From NCBI GenBank assembly GCA_913020685.1, contig CAJWAY010000015.1, forward strand, positions 1 to 18,216: 18,216 nt of DNA, given 5' to 3'. This DNA comes from an uncultured Flavobacteriaceae bacterium (GTDB taxonomy: Bacteria > Bacteroidota > Bacteroidia > Flavobacteriales > Flavobacteriaceae). The notes beneath the pieces are model-generated. The model ran no database searches. It had not been told where the DNA came from and saw only the letters and a program-made list of their open reading frames with translations. Position numbers and translations under genes: made by a program. Below are positions 7,775-14,984 of the stretch, piece by piece (the stretch's first letter is position 1; every line of letters begins with the position of its first letter).

Positions 7775-8566
7775 TTAATTAATGTTCATTTCTACCACCG
7801 CTCCCTCATTGGATCTAATATTACAGACAGTTTGATCATCAAATATTAAATATTGACCTTTGATCCCCTTAAGTATTCCACTGAAGCTTTTTTCTTTTTC
7901 GAGCTTTAAGCTCTTAACTCTCTCCGGATATTGTAAAACCGGAAAATTTAATTTGCTCACCTCAGGATCGCTTATGAGGTAAGATCTTAAATCTTGGGGC
8001 AGTATCTCAATCGCCAAATTAATAGCTTTCTCCCAAGGAACCTCATTATAATCGTTTTGCAACATCTTACGCCAATTGGTTTTATCAGAAAAGTGATTTT
8101 TAAGACTTACCTCTGCAATTCCAGCCAAATAACGGTTGGGTAATTCCAGTATTCCTACAGCTTGGTGAGCACCTTGATCAATCCAACGTGTAGGGATCTG
8201 ACTTTTGCGGGTAACCCCTACTTTAAGATGGCTACTAAGAGCCAAATAAACGCAATGGGGTTGTAGTTGGATTTTTTTTTCGTACTCCAAATCTCGATCT
8301 TCTTCTCCTAAATGAGCTTTGCTCAACTCAGGTCGCATAACCCAATCTCCAGCTAAGGGGATTTCAAAAAAACAAGTTTGGCAAAAACCCTGTCTGAAAA
8401 TGGTTTTAGAGGCATGGCAGTTCAAACACTCTGTTCCAATAAAATCTATTTTGACTTTTTGGTCTAAAAACTGATTGAGTTCCACAAAATCATTTTCAAA
8501 ATTGAGAAAATATCGTATTGGCTCGGCTAGTTCGGTAATCATTTTCTTTAAAACTCCTTTGAACAT
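7775..8566 (-). CDS. DUF2797 zinc-ribbon protein of unknown function
   Basis: A 263-residue protein of the DUF2797 family, conserved across flavobacteria and without a known role. An N-terminal region precedes a probable zinc ribbon with two Cys pairs, C47/C50 (CLNC) and C62/C65 (CQTC). After it come the very conserved GDWVMRPELS and DRDLEYEKKIQLQPH blocks. Residues 106-133 (VYLALSS.LKVGVTRK...RWIDQGA) then E152 in a helix resemble the GIY-YIG nuclease pattern, which is my inference. The C-terminal third ends with VLQYPERVKSL and a GIKGQYLIFDD segment that looks like a small beta domain. The start at 8566 matches the FxGVLxKM opening typical of the family. Met9 is less likely. The gene diverges from the GH3-family gene by 46 nt. 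Confidence 0.88.
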   Translation of the reverse strand: MFKGVLKKMITELAEPIRYFLNFENDFVELNQFLDQKVKIDFIGTECLNCHASKTIFRQGFCQTCFFEIPLAGDWVMRPELSKAHLGEEDRDLEYEKKIQLQPHCVYLALSSHLKVGVTRKSQIPTRWIDQGAHQAVGILELPNRYLAGIAEVSLKNHFSDKTNWRKMLQNDYNEVPWEKAINLAIEILPQDLRSYLISDPEVSKLNFPVLQYPERVKSLKLEKEKSFSGILKGIKGQYLIFDDQTVCNIRSNEGAVVEMNIN

Positions 8567-8583
8567 TTTTGATTTAAAGTTTT

Positions 8584-8591
8584 TACTTTTG
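8584..8591 (+). promoter_or_regulatory. Candidate -7 element for the GH3-family gene
   Basis: TACTTTTG matches TAnnTTTG completely and sits 21 nt before the ATG at 8613, placing the transcription start near 8598. TTTG at 8558-8561, 22 nt upstream, is a plausible -33 element. It would lie at the start of the divergent DUF2797 coding region. Confidence 0.55.
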
Positions 8592-8594
8592 TGT

Positions 8595-8602
8595 CAAAGA
8601 TA
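8595..8602 (-). promoter_or_regulatory. Candidate -7 element for the DUF2797 gene
   Basis: On the minus strand TATCTTTG (8602-8595) fully matches TAnnTTTG and predicts a start near 8588, 22 nt before the ATG at 8566. No TTG lies at the right distance upstream, so the assignment rests on the -7 box alone. It faces the plus-strand -7 box from only 3 nt away. Confidence 0.45.
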
Positions 8603-8612
8603 CATCATTATA

Positions 8613-10130
8613 ATGCCAATCCCCCTATTCAATTCCATAGCCTCATGGTTCTTAAAAAAAAGGATCCATCAAATGGAACTGTTTATGAAATATCCTAATG
8701 AAGTTCAGCAGGAGTTATTGTATGGGCTTTTGAATAGTGCTTCTAAAACAAAAGTTGGTATTGACAATGATTTTCAATCCGTAAAGAATTACAACGACTT
8801 TAAAAACCGTATACCGGTGGTAAGTTATGAGAATATCGTGGATCAAATTGAGCGTTGCAGAATGGGAGAACAAAATATTTTCTGGCCCACGCCCATCAAG
8901 TGGTTTGCCAAATCCAGTGGTACTTCAAACTCTAAAAGTAAATTCATTCCCATAAGCAACGAGTCTTTGGAAGATTGTCATTACAAAGCCGGTAAAGACA
9001 TGCTTTCGATTTATTACAATAACAATGAAAACGCTCAGATATTAGCTGGTAAATGTTTGAGATTAGGAGGGAGCAGTGATTTGTATCAAAACACAGACAG
9101 TTATTTTGGTGATTTGTCGGCTATAATTATTGACAACCTACCCTTTTGGGCTGAATTGGGAAGTACACCTAGCCAAAAAGTGTCCTTAATGCCAGAGTGG
9201 GAGACTAAAATGGAGGCTATCATATACGAATCTCTGGAGGAGAGGGTGACTAGTCTTGCAGGTGTTCCTTCTTGGATGTTAGTTTTGTTACAAAACGTTT
9301 TGAAAAATACACACAAAACATCAATTACTGAGGTTTGGCCCATGGTTGAGGTTTATTTTCACGGCGGGGTAAGTTTTCATCCGTACCGAAAACAATTTGA
9401 AAAATTATTTCAAGGAAATGATCTCAACTTTTTTGAGATTTATAATGCCTCTGAAGGATTTTTTGGAATGCAAGACCAAAATAATTCTACAGAATTATTG
9501 TTGATGCTAGATTATGGTATTTTTTATGAGTTTATCCCAATGGATCAGACCGACCGTGATGATAATGAAATTATTCTCCCACTAAGTGAGATAGAAATAG
9601 GAAAAAACTATGCTATGGTTATTAGTACCAATGCTGGACTTTGGCGCTATAAAATTGGGGATACTATAAAGTTTACCTCCATCAATCCCTACCGCATTCA
9701 AATAACGGGTAGAATAAAAAATCACATTAATGTATTTGGTGAAGAATTGATGATTGAAAATGCTGAAATGGCCCTAAGTAAAGCTTCCAAAGTTATGGAT
9801 CTTGATATTGTAGACTATACAGCAGGCCCTATTTTTATGAAAGCTGGTGAGAAAGGTGCACATCAATGGTTAATTGAGTTTAAAGAACCCCCTGATGATA
9901 CAAATAAATTTACAAAGCTCTTAGATCAATTCTTAAAGGAAGTTAACTCAGATTATGAGGCTAAAAGATATAAAAATATAACCCTTGAGATGCCCAAAGT
10001 TAATATTGCAAAAAAAGACTTATTTTACAACTGGATGGCCCAAAAAAATAAACTCGGAGGCCAACATAAAGTTCCACGACTTTCTAATCATAGAGATTTA
10101 CTGGAAGAATTAATGAAAAAAAATAATTAG
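8613..10130 (+). CDS. GH3-family adenylating enzyme (acyl-acid amido synthetase-like)
   Basis: A 505-residue bacterial member of the GH3 family. Plant members adenylate carboxylic acids such as jasmonate or auxin and conjugate them to amino acids. The ATP-binding features of the adenylating (ANL) fold are visible: SSGTS at 101-105 with basic residues after it, YNASEG at 277-282, LWRYKIGD at 343-350 and GRIKNHINVFGEEL at 366-379. A smaller C-terminal domain follows (about 380-505). No signal peptide or membrane segment is seen, so it should act in the cytoplasm. The frame is open further upstream to a TTG at 8475. The ATG at 8613 gives the conserved MPIPLFNSIASWFLKKRI start, avoids long antisense overlap with the DUF2797 gene and follows a promoter. 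The stop overlaps the convergent clpX stop by 4 nt. The substrate in bacteria is unknown. Confidence 0.92.
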   Translation: MPIPLFNSIASWFLKKRIHQMELFMKYPNEVQQELLYGLLNSASKTKVGIDNDFQSVKNYNDFKNRIPVVSYENIVDQIERCRMGEQNIFWPTPIKWFAKSSGTSNSKSKFIPISNESLEDCHYKAGKDMLSIYYNNNENAQILAGKCLRLGGSSDLYQNTDSYFGDLSAIIIDNLPFWAELGSTPSQKVSLMPEWETKMEAIIYESLEERVTSLAGVPSWMLVLLQNVLKNTHKTSITEVWPMVEVYFHGGVSFHPYRKQFEKLFQGNDLNFFEIYNASEGFFGMQDQNNSTELLLMLDYGIFYEFIPMDQTDRDDNEIILPLSEIEIGKNYAMVISTNAGLWRYKIGDTIKFTSINPYRIQITGRIKNHINVFGEELMIENAEMALSKASKVMDLDIVDYTAGPIFMKAGEKGAHQWLIEFKEPPDDTNKFTKLLDQFLKEVNSDYEAKRYKNITLEMPKVNIAKKDLFYNWMAQKNKLGGQHKVPRLSNHRDLLEELMKKNN

Positions 10131-11356
10131 GAAACCACCTTTAGAGCTGGAAGCTCAACTTTAGACAATCTTTGCTCGGCGAAACTTTTAGTTACCTTAA
10201 GTGTTTTGACTGTTGATTCAGGTAACTCAAACATAGACTCATTGAGAATTGCCTCACAAAGTGATCTCAGACCTCGAGCTCCCAATTTATAATCTAAGGC
10301 TTTTTCGACGATGAAATCTAGAGCTCCTTGTGTAAAAGATAATGTGATACCATCCATTTCAAAGAGTTGAATATACTGTTTGACCAAAGCATTTTTTGGA
10401 GTCGTCAAAATAGTATTCAAGGTATATTTGTCTAGAGGATTCATGTGGGACAATACAGGTAACCTTCCTATGATTTCAGGAATTAATCCATAAGACCTAA
10501 TGTCTCGGGGGGTAATGTATTGTAAAATATTCTCTGAATCAACTTTTTTAAGTTCCTTATTGGTATTATAGCCAATAGCTTGAAGATTCAGCCGTTTGTT
10601 GATAAGGTGTTCTATACCATCAAATGCTCCTCCAGCTATGAACAGTATGTTAGAAGTATCCACTTCAATAAACTTTTGATCGGGATGCTTTCTACCTCCT
10701 TTTGGTGGGACATTAACGATGGTTCCTTCTAATAATTTAAGAAGGGCCTGTTGGACCCCTTCACCGGAGACATCCCTGGTAATGGATGGATTGTCACCCT
10801 TTCGAGCAATTTTATCTATTTCGTCAATGAATACAATCCCGTATTGGGCTTTGTCAACATCATAATCAGCAGCTTGAAGAAGTCTTGTAAGGATACTTTC
10901 AACATCTTCTCCTACATAGCCCGCCTCTGTCAAAACAGTAGCGTCAACAATAGCCAATGGTACTTTGAGTAACTTAGAAATGGTTTGGGCCAGAAGGGTT
11001 TTTCCAGTTCCTGTTTGACCAACTAATATCACGTTACTTTTTTGTATTTCAATTTCACTTTTAGAACCTGAATAATTGATGCGTTTATAGTGGTTATAAA
11101 CCGCTACCGAAAGTATTTTCTTGGCAGATTCTTGACCGATGACATATTCATCTAAAAAAGATTTAATTTTCTTGGGAGGAAACAACACTAGATCAAACTC
11201 ACGATCTGATTTTTCGTCATTGGCTTCTTCTTTGACAATTCCATGGGCTTGAAGAATACACGTGTCACATATGTGAGCATCCAAACCCGCAATAAGCAGT
11301 TGGGTTTGGGGTTTAGCTCTACCGCAGAAGGAACAGTTTAATTCTTCTTTACTCAT
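10127..11356 (-). CDS. clpX: ATP-dependent Clp protease, unfoldase subunit ClpX
   Basis: An AAA+ hexameric unfoldase of 409 residues that recognises tagged substrates and feeds them into ClpP. The N-terminal zinc-binding domain has C8, C11, C30 and C33. The AAA+ module has Walker A GQTGTGKT at 113-120, pore-1 loop GYVGED at 146-151, Walker B FIDEID at 176-181, RKH loop at 222-224 and the sensor-2 segment GARGLR. The ClpP-docking loop reads AIGYN (IGY at 261-263) where E. coli has IGF. It is the last gene of the tig-clpP-clpX operon, 7 nt after clpP. Its stop overlaps the convergent GH3-family gene by 4 nt. Confidence 0.98.
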   Translation of the reverse strand: MSKEELNCSFCGRAKPQTQLLIAGLDAHICDTCILQAHGIVKEEANDEKSDREFDLVLFPPKKIKSFLDEYVIGQESAKKILSVAVYNHYKRINYSGSKSEIEIQKSNVILVGQTGTGKTLLAQTISKLLKVPLAIVDATVLTEAGYVGEDVESILTRLLQAADYDVDKAQYGIVFIDEIDKIARKGDNPSITRDVSGEGVQQALLKLLEGTIVNVPPKGGRKHPDQKFIEVDTSNILFIAGGAFDGIEHLINKRLNLQAIGYNTNKELKKVDSENILQYITPRDIRSYGLIPEIIGRLPVLSHMNPLDKYTLNTILTTPKNALVKQYIQLFEMDGITLSFTQGALDFIVEKALDYKLGARGLRSLCEAILNESMFELPESTVKTLKVTKSFAEQRLSKVELPALKVVS

Positions 11357-11363
11357 AGTTTAT

Positions 11364-12026
11364 TTATTTTTCGGATCCTAAAATTTCATCGACCATACCA
11401 TATTCTTTGGCCTCTTCTGCCTTCATCCAATAGTCACGATCACTGTCCTGATTGACTTTTTCAACGCTTTGCCCAGATTTTTTTGCAATTATCTTGTACA
11501 ACTCGTCTTTTAACTTAAGAATCTCCCTGGCAGTAATTTCAATATCTGAGGCCTGACCTTGAGCACCTCCAAGCGGTTGGTGAATCATCACTCTCGAATG
11601 AGGTAATGCTGAGCGTTTGCCCTTTTCCCCAGCACAGAGCAAGACTGCCCCCATTGAAGCGGCCACACCCGTACAAATAGTGGCAACATCTGGTGTAATA
11701 AACTGCATGGTATCATAAATTCCCAATCCAGCATATACACCTCCACCTGGAGAATTGATATACATTTGAATGTCTCGCTTTGAATCGGTGCTTTGCAAAA
11801 ATAGAAGTTGAGCCTGGATTACATTGGCTACATTGTCGTTAATCGCAGTTCCCAAAAACATAATCCTGTCCATCATTAATCTCGAGAAAACATCCATCTG
11901 AGCAACGTTCAACTGTCGCTCCTCTATAATATAGGGAGTCATACTGCTGACAATCTTGTCGTAGTACATAGAATTGATTCCGTGGTGTTTTATTGCGAAA
12001 TCTTTAAATTCTTTTTTATAATCCAT
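11364..12026 (-). CDS. clpP: ATP-dependent Clp protease, proteolytic subunit ClpP
   Basis: A 220-residue serine protease that assembles into two heptameric rings and degrades proteins delivered by ClpX. The catalytic triad is S124 (GVAASMGAV), H149 (MIHQPLGG) and D198 (DSDRDYW). The spacings match E. coli S97/H122/D171 exactly. INSPGGG at 90-96 is the substrate-binding strand-turn. A stretch of about 30 residues precedes the mature core and probably includes a propeptide that is removed by self-processing. It sits between tig (36 nt upstream) and clpX (7 nt downstream), the classic order, and no promoter is evident between tig and clpP. Confidence 0.98.
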   Translation of the reverse strand: MDYKKEFKDFAIKHHGINSMYYDKIVSSMTPYIIEERQLNVAQMDVFSRLMMDRIMFLGTAINDNVANVIQAQLLFLQSTDSKRDIQMYINSPGGGVYAGLGIYDTMQFITPDVATICTGVAASMGAVLLCAGEKGKRSALPHSRVMIHQPLGGAQGQASDIEITAREILKLKDELYKIIAKKSGQSVEKVNQDSDRDYWMKAEEAKEYGMVDEILGSEK

Positions 12027-12062
12027 TTTGTAAATTTCTTTATGTAAAATTAATCAAAAAAA

Positions 12063-13391
12063 TCAGCCCTGTTCATAAGCCTCTTTGACAAAAGCGTCAA
12101 AAGTCAATTTTTTCTTTTTGAGCAGTAGGTTGGATTTGTAAAATTCCAAAAGCTTTTTACTCATCAATTGTTCCGAAAGTTTGCGGGCTTCATCTTGATT
12201 TGACATTATTCTCGCAACAACTCCCTCGAGTTCTTCATCAGGTAATCCTGCCTGACCGTAATTGGCCATCTGCATGATAATCATCTCTTTGGCAAATTCT
12301 TTTAATTCCTCAAGTTTGATTTGCAAATCATGATCAGCAATGATTTTTCCTTCTATCAATTGGTATCGGATTCCTCTTTCAGAGCGAGCGTATTCATCAT
12401 CAGCAGCTTCTGCTGATAGAGGTTGTTCTCCAGAATTCTGCATCCATTTTTTCAAAAATTCAGTAGGCAAATCGAACTTTGTTTTTGAGACCAAATACTC
12501 CGTTATATCATTGAGTAACTTTTGATCGGACTGTTGTTCCAATTGTTTTTCAATACCTTCGATAATCTTCGACCTCATTTGCTTTTCAGATTTCACTGTA
12601 TCCGGCCCATAAATTTTATCAAAAAATTCTTGGTTCATTTCGGCCAAAATACGCTGGTTAATTTCTTTAATATCAAAGCTGATCTCTCCCTCAATCTCCT
12701 TTAGTTTATCCACTGAAATATTCAATATCCTTGTGGCCGTTGGCTCATCTTTAAAAAGATTTTTATATTTAATTAGGATTAAATCCCCCACGGTCGCTTT
12801 ACTCAAAGTGGCCAAATTGGACTTTCCTTTAATTTGTCCCAAATCGAAAGTATGAGTGGTATCAATACCGGCAGCTTCATTTTTTAAAGCTGCAGTGATC
12901 TCATAATCATCTTTTGCATTTTTTTTGGCGACCAATTTGCCGAATTGTTTTCGGTAATGCCTCACTTGGTCGTCAATCATCTCTTCAGTAGCGGTGATTT
13001 GATAATGAGTTACTTTATTTTTTTCAGTGAGTTTCACCTCAAATTCCGGCGACAGTCCCAATTCAAAATCAAATGAAAATTTAGATGCTTTCCAATCCAA
13101 ATCCTCTTGCATAACTGGCAATGGGTTTCCCAATATTTTTAGTTTTTCGTCCTTTAAATATTGATCTAGATTTTGTTGCAATAATTTGTTGACCTCATCA
13201 GCCGTAACTGCAGTTTCATATTTTTTTTTGATCATACCCATAGGTACATGTCCCTTTCTAAAGCCGGGTATATTTGCTTTTTTACGATAGTCTGTTAAAA
13301 CGCTTTTGACTTTATCATCAAAATCATTGCGTTCAACATTGATAGTTATTATTGCATTTAGGGCGTCATTGTATTTACGAGTGATCTTCAT
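12063..13391 (-). CDS. tig: Trigger factor, ribosome-associated chaperone
   Basis: A 442-residue chaperone that binds near the ribosomal exit tunnel (uL23) and shields nascent chains. The ribosome-docking signature GFRKGHVP at 43-50 matches E. coli GFRK in both sequence and position. The middle region (about 140-235), which corresponds to the FKBP-type PPIase domain, shows no recognisable FKBP signature, so isomerase activity is doubtful. The C-terminal half is a long helical chaperone body with many charged residues. I chose the ATG at 13391, giving MKITRKYNDALNA. The frame is open to a TTG at 13418, but that codon lies inside the -7 promoter element. First gene of the tig-clpP-clpX operon, divergent from rpsP across 210 nt. 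Confidence 0.96.
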   Translation of the reverse strand: MKITRKYNDALNAIITINVERNDFDDKVKSVLTDYRKKANIPGFRKGHVPMGMIKKKYETAVTADEVNKLLQQNLDQYLKDEKLKILGNPLPVMQEDLDWKASKFSFDFELGLSPEFEVKLTEKNKVTHYQITATEEMIDDQVRHYRKQFGKLVAKKNAKDDYEITAALKNEAAGIDTTHTFDLGQIKGKSNLATLSKATVGDLILIKYKNLFKDEPTATRILNISVDKLKEIEGEISFDIKEINQRILAEMNQEFFDKIYGPDTVKSEKQMRSKIIEGIEKQLEQQSDQKLLNDITEYLVSKTKFDLPTEFLKKWMQNSGEQPLSAEAADDEYARSERGIRYQLIEGKIIADHDLQIKLEELKEFAKEMIIMQMANYGQAGLPDEELEGVVARIMSNQDEARKLSEQLMSKKLLEFYKSNLLLKKKKLTFDAFVKEAYEQG

Positions 13392-13415
13392 ATGAACTGG
13401 TAAAAAATATGGGCG

Positions 13416-13446
13416 CAAAAGTACGTTTTTTATACTGGTTTGCCAA
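13416..13446 (-). promoter_or_regulatory. Promoter of the tig-clpP-clpX operon
   Basis: On the minus strand TTG (13446-13444) and TACTTTTG (13423-13416) are separated by exactly 20 nt, a complete Bacteroidota -33/-7 pair. The predicted transcription start near 13409 leaves a leader of about 18 nt before the tig ATG. It is one of the strongest promoter calls in this window. Confidence 0.72.
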
Positions 13447-13515
13447 GGAGTTACATTTACATACTATGACCAAATTCATTTTTTTATTATTTATTAAGTA
13501 TAATATTTGGTTCAG

Positions 13516-13547
13516 TTGGTTAATTTTTAAAAAATATATTAAATTTG
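13516..13547 (+). promoter_or_regulatory. Promoter of rpsP-rimM
   Basis: TTG (13516-13518) and TAAATTTG (13540-13547) stand 21 nt apart, a full Bacteroidota -33/-7 pair. The predicted start near 13554 gives a leader of about 48 nt that contains a Shine-Dalgarno-bearing hairpin. It faces away from the tig promoter, about 70 nt distant. Confidence 0.7.
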
Positions 13548-13568
13548 CGCTCCAAAGAATTAATAACT

Positions 13569-13586
13569 AGGAGGTCGTGAACCTTC
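13569..13586 (+). promoter_or_regulatory. rpsP leader hairpin enclosing a perfect Shine-Dalgarno sequence
   Basis: AGGAGGT at 13569-13575 is a perfect Shine-Dalgarno core. It lies 27 nt before the rpsP ATG, too far to position that start. GGAGGT (13570-13575) can pair with ACCTTC (13581-13586) through 6 bp, including one G-U, around the 5-nt loop CGTGA, so the element can be hidden in a stem. A seven-codon frame from GTG at 13577 ends at TGA 13598-13600, one base before rpsP, but its spacing from the Shine-Dalgarno core is only 2 nt. The pairing and sequence are seen directly. A regulatory role is inference. Confidence 0.45.
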
Positions 13587-13601
13587 ATAAATTAATGTGA
13601 T

Positions 13602-14429
13602 ATGCCTGTAAGAATCAGACTTCAAAGACATGGAAAAAAAGGCAAACCTTTTTATTGGATCGTAGCGGCAGATGGTCGCGCCAAAAGAGACGGTCGTTAT
13701 TTAGAAAAAATAGGAACATACAACCCAAACACCAACCCTGCCTCAGTCGAGCTGGACGTGGATAGGGCGGTGAAGTGGTTAGAAAACGGTGCGCAACCCT
13801 CTGACACTGCAAGAACATTACTCTCCTATCGTGGTGCCATGATGAAACACCACCTCAATGGAGGTGTTAAAAAGGGAGCATTTTCTCAAGATGAGGCTGA
13901 TAAACGCTTTGCAACCTGGCTTGAGGAAAAACAGGCCAAAATCCAAACGAAAATTGATGGTTTACATGAAGATAAGGCTACAGACTTATCCCGACGGCTG
14001 GAGGCTGAGAAAGCAGTAAATCAAAAGAGAATTGCTGATTTGAGCGCAGCAGCAAAAGTTAATGATACTGCTGAGAGTGAAGCTACCGAAGCTACTGCAG
14101 AAGCCTCAATAGATGAGGCTGAGCTTGAGTCAACTGAAGTTGTTCAAGAGGAAACTCCAGGTGTTGAAGAAGTAAAAGTGGAAGACGCTCCCGCAGAGGA
14201 AACTGTGGTAGAAGCCTCTACTACTCATGAACCGAAAGCTGAGGAAGCTCCTGCTGAAGAAGTTAAAACCGAAGATATTCTTGCCGAGGAAGAGGTAGTG
14301 AAATTGGAAGAAACTCCCGGTGAAGAAACTGTGGTAGAAGTGCCTACTAACGACGAACCGAAAGCTGAGGAAGTTCCCACTGAAGAAGTTAAAAACGAGG
14401 ACACACCTTCCGAGAAAGAGGAATCATAA
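13602..14429 (+). CDS. rpsP: Ribosomal protein bS16 with a long acidic tail
   Basis: A small-subunit ribosomal protein that binds 16S rRNA early in 30S assembly. Residues 1 to about 80 are the S16 fold, starting MPVRIRLQRHGKKGKPFYWIV, with DGRYLEKIGTYNP at 30-42. Residues about 85-150 are a helical extension rich in charged residues. Residues about 155-275 are a low-complexity tail of Glu, Ala, Val, Pro and Thr, strongly acidic and probably disordered. The protein has 275 residues, against about 80-90 for typical S16. The tail contains a tandem duplication, residues 199-225 and 241-267. The gene leads rpsP-rimM, with rimM 27 nt downstream. The E. coli partners trmD and rplS do not follow here. 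Confidence 0.96.
   Translation: MPVRIRLQRHGKKGKPFYWIVAADGRAKRDGRYLEKIGTYNPNTNPASVELDVDRAVKWLENGAQPSDTARTLLSYRGAMMKHHLNGGVKKGAFSQDEADKRFATWLEEKQAKIQTKIDGLHEDKATDLSRRLEAEKAVNQKRIADLSAAAKVNDTAESEATEATAEASIDEAELESTEVVQEETPGVEEVKVEDAPAEETVVEASTTHEPKAEEAPAEEVKTEDILAEEEVVKLEETPGEETVVEVPTNDEPKAEEVPTEEVKNEDTPSEKEES
14196..14402 (+). repeat. 126-bp-period tandem duplication in the rpsP tail
   Basis: The segment 14196-14276 recurs at 14322-14402 with a period of 126 bp (42 codons). Both copies read EETVVE, then EPKAEE, then EEVK.ED, and both share the 12-mer GAACCGAAAGCT. The copies differ at several third-codon positions and a few residues, so the duplication is not very recent. Weaker related units (EETPG, AEE) flank it. 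Confidence 0.8.
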
Positions 14430-14456
14430 TAATAAACCCCCCGCCTACCTTACATC

Positions 14457-14981
14457 ATGCTAAAGGAAGAATGCTTCTTTTTTGGAACCATTGTTGGGAA
14501 GTACAGTTTTAAAGGTGAAATCCTTGCCAAACTGGATACCGATAGCCCTGATACGTGTTTGGATTTAGAATCCATTTTTATTGATACTCCTCAGGGGTTG
14601 GTACCATACTTTATTAATCGCAGTCAATTGCACAAATCCACCTTACTAAGGGTCAAATTTGACGGTATCGACTCTGAAAGTGAAGCCGAAGCTTTACTCA
14701 AAAAGGATTTATTCCTTCCATTGAATATGCTTCCACCACTGGATGGAAATCAATTTTATTATCACGAGGTAACTGGATTTTTGGCCATTGATCAATTTGA
14801 CAAAGAAATTGGCATAATCAAAAATGTCAATGACTCAGGTCCTCAGCCTCTTTTTGTCATTGATGCCGATGGCACCGAAATATTGATCCCCGTTCACGAT
14901 AATTTTATCAAAGAACTGGATAGGGAGGAAAAAAAAATCTTCCTCGATTTACCAGACGGCCTTATGGATATTTTTAAATAA
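14457..14981 (+). CDS. rimM: Ribosome maturation factor RimM
   Basis: A 174-residue assembly factor that binds ribosomal protein uS19 and helps mature the 3' domain (head) of the 30S subunit. The N-terminal RimM barrel begins FFGTIVGKYSFKGEI (8-22), the local form of the usual G.I...HG.KGE motif. The C-terminal PRC-barrel has YYHEVTGF at about 100-107 and ILIPVHDNFIKELD, equivalent to the LIPFV.DYV segment of other RimM proteins. It follows rpsP by 27 nt, consistent with cotranscription. It ends 3 nt before the stop codon of the convergent TonB-dependent receptor gene. Confidence 0.94.
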   Translation: MLKEECFFFGTIVGKYSFKGEILAKLDTDSPDTCLDLESIFIDTPQGLVPYFINRSQLHKSTLLRVKFDGIDSESEAEALLKKDLFLPLNMLPPLDGNQFYYHEVTGFLAIDQFDKEIGIIKNVNDSGPQPLFVIDADGTEILIPVHDNFIKELDREEKKIFLDLPDGLMDIFK

Positions 14982-14984
14982 ATA

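Noticed and set aside
8475..8612. Upstream extension of the GH3-family frame from a TTG at 8475
   Set aside because: It overlaps the DUF2797 coding start by about 90 nt and passes through the promoter. The conserved family start is the ATG at 8613.
13392..13418. Trigger factor start at TTG 13418
   Set aside because: The codon lies inside the TAnnTTTG promoter element, so it cannot be in the transcript. The ATG at 13391 gives the expected N-terminus.
13577..13600. Seven-codon GTG reading frame in the rpsP leader as a translated leader peptide
   Set aside because: The spacing from the Shine-Dalgarno core to GTG is only 2 nt, too short for normal initiation. It is mentioned with the hairpin but not called as a CDS.
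14196..14402. CRISPR or mobile-element origin for the repeats
   Set aside because: There are only two copies, in frame within the rpsP tail and with a 126-bp period. This is coding tandem duplication.
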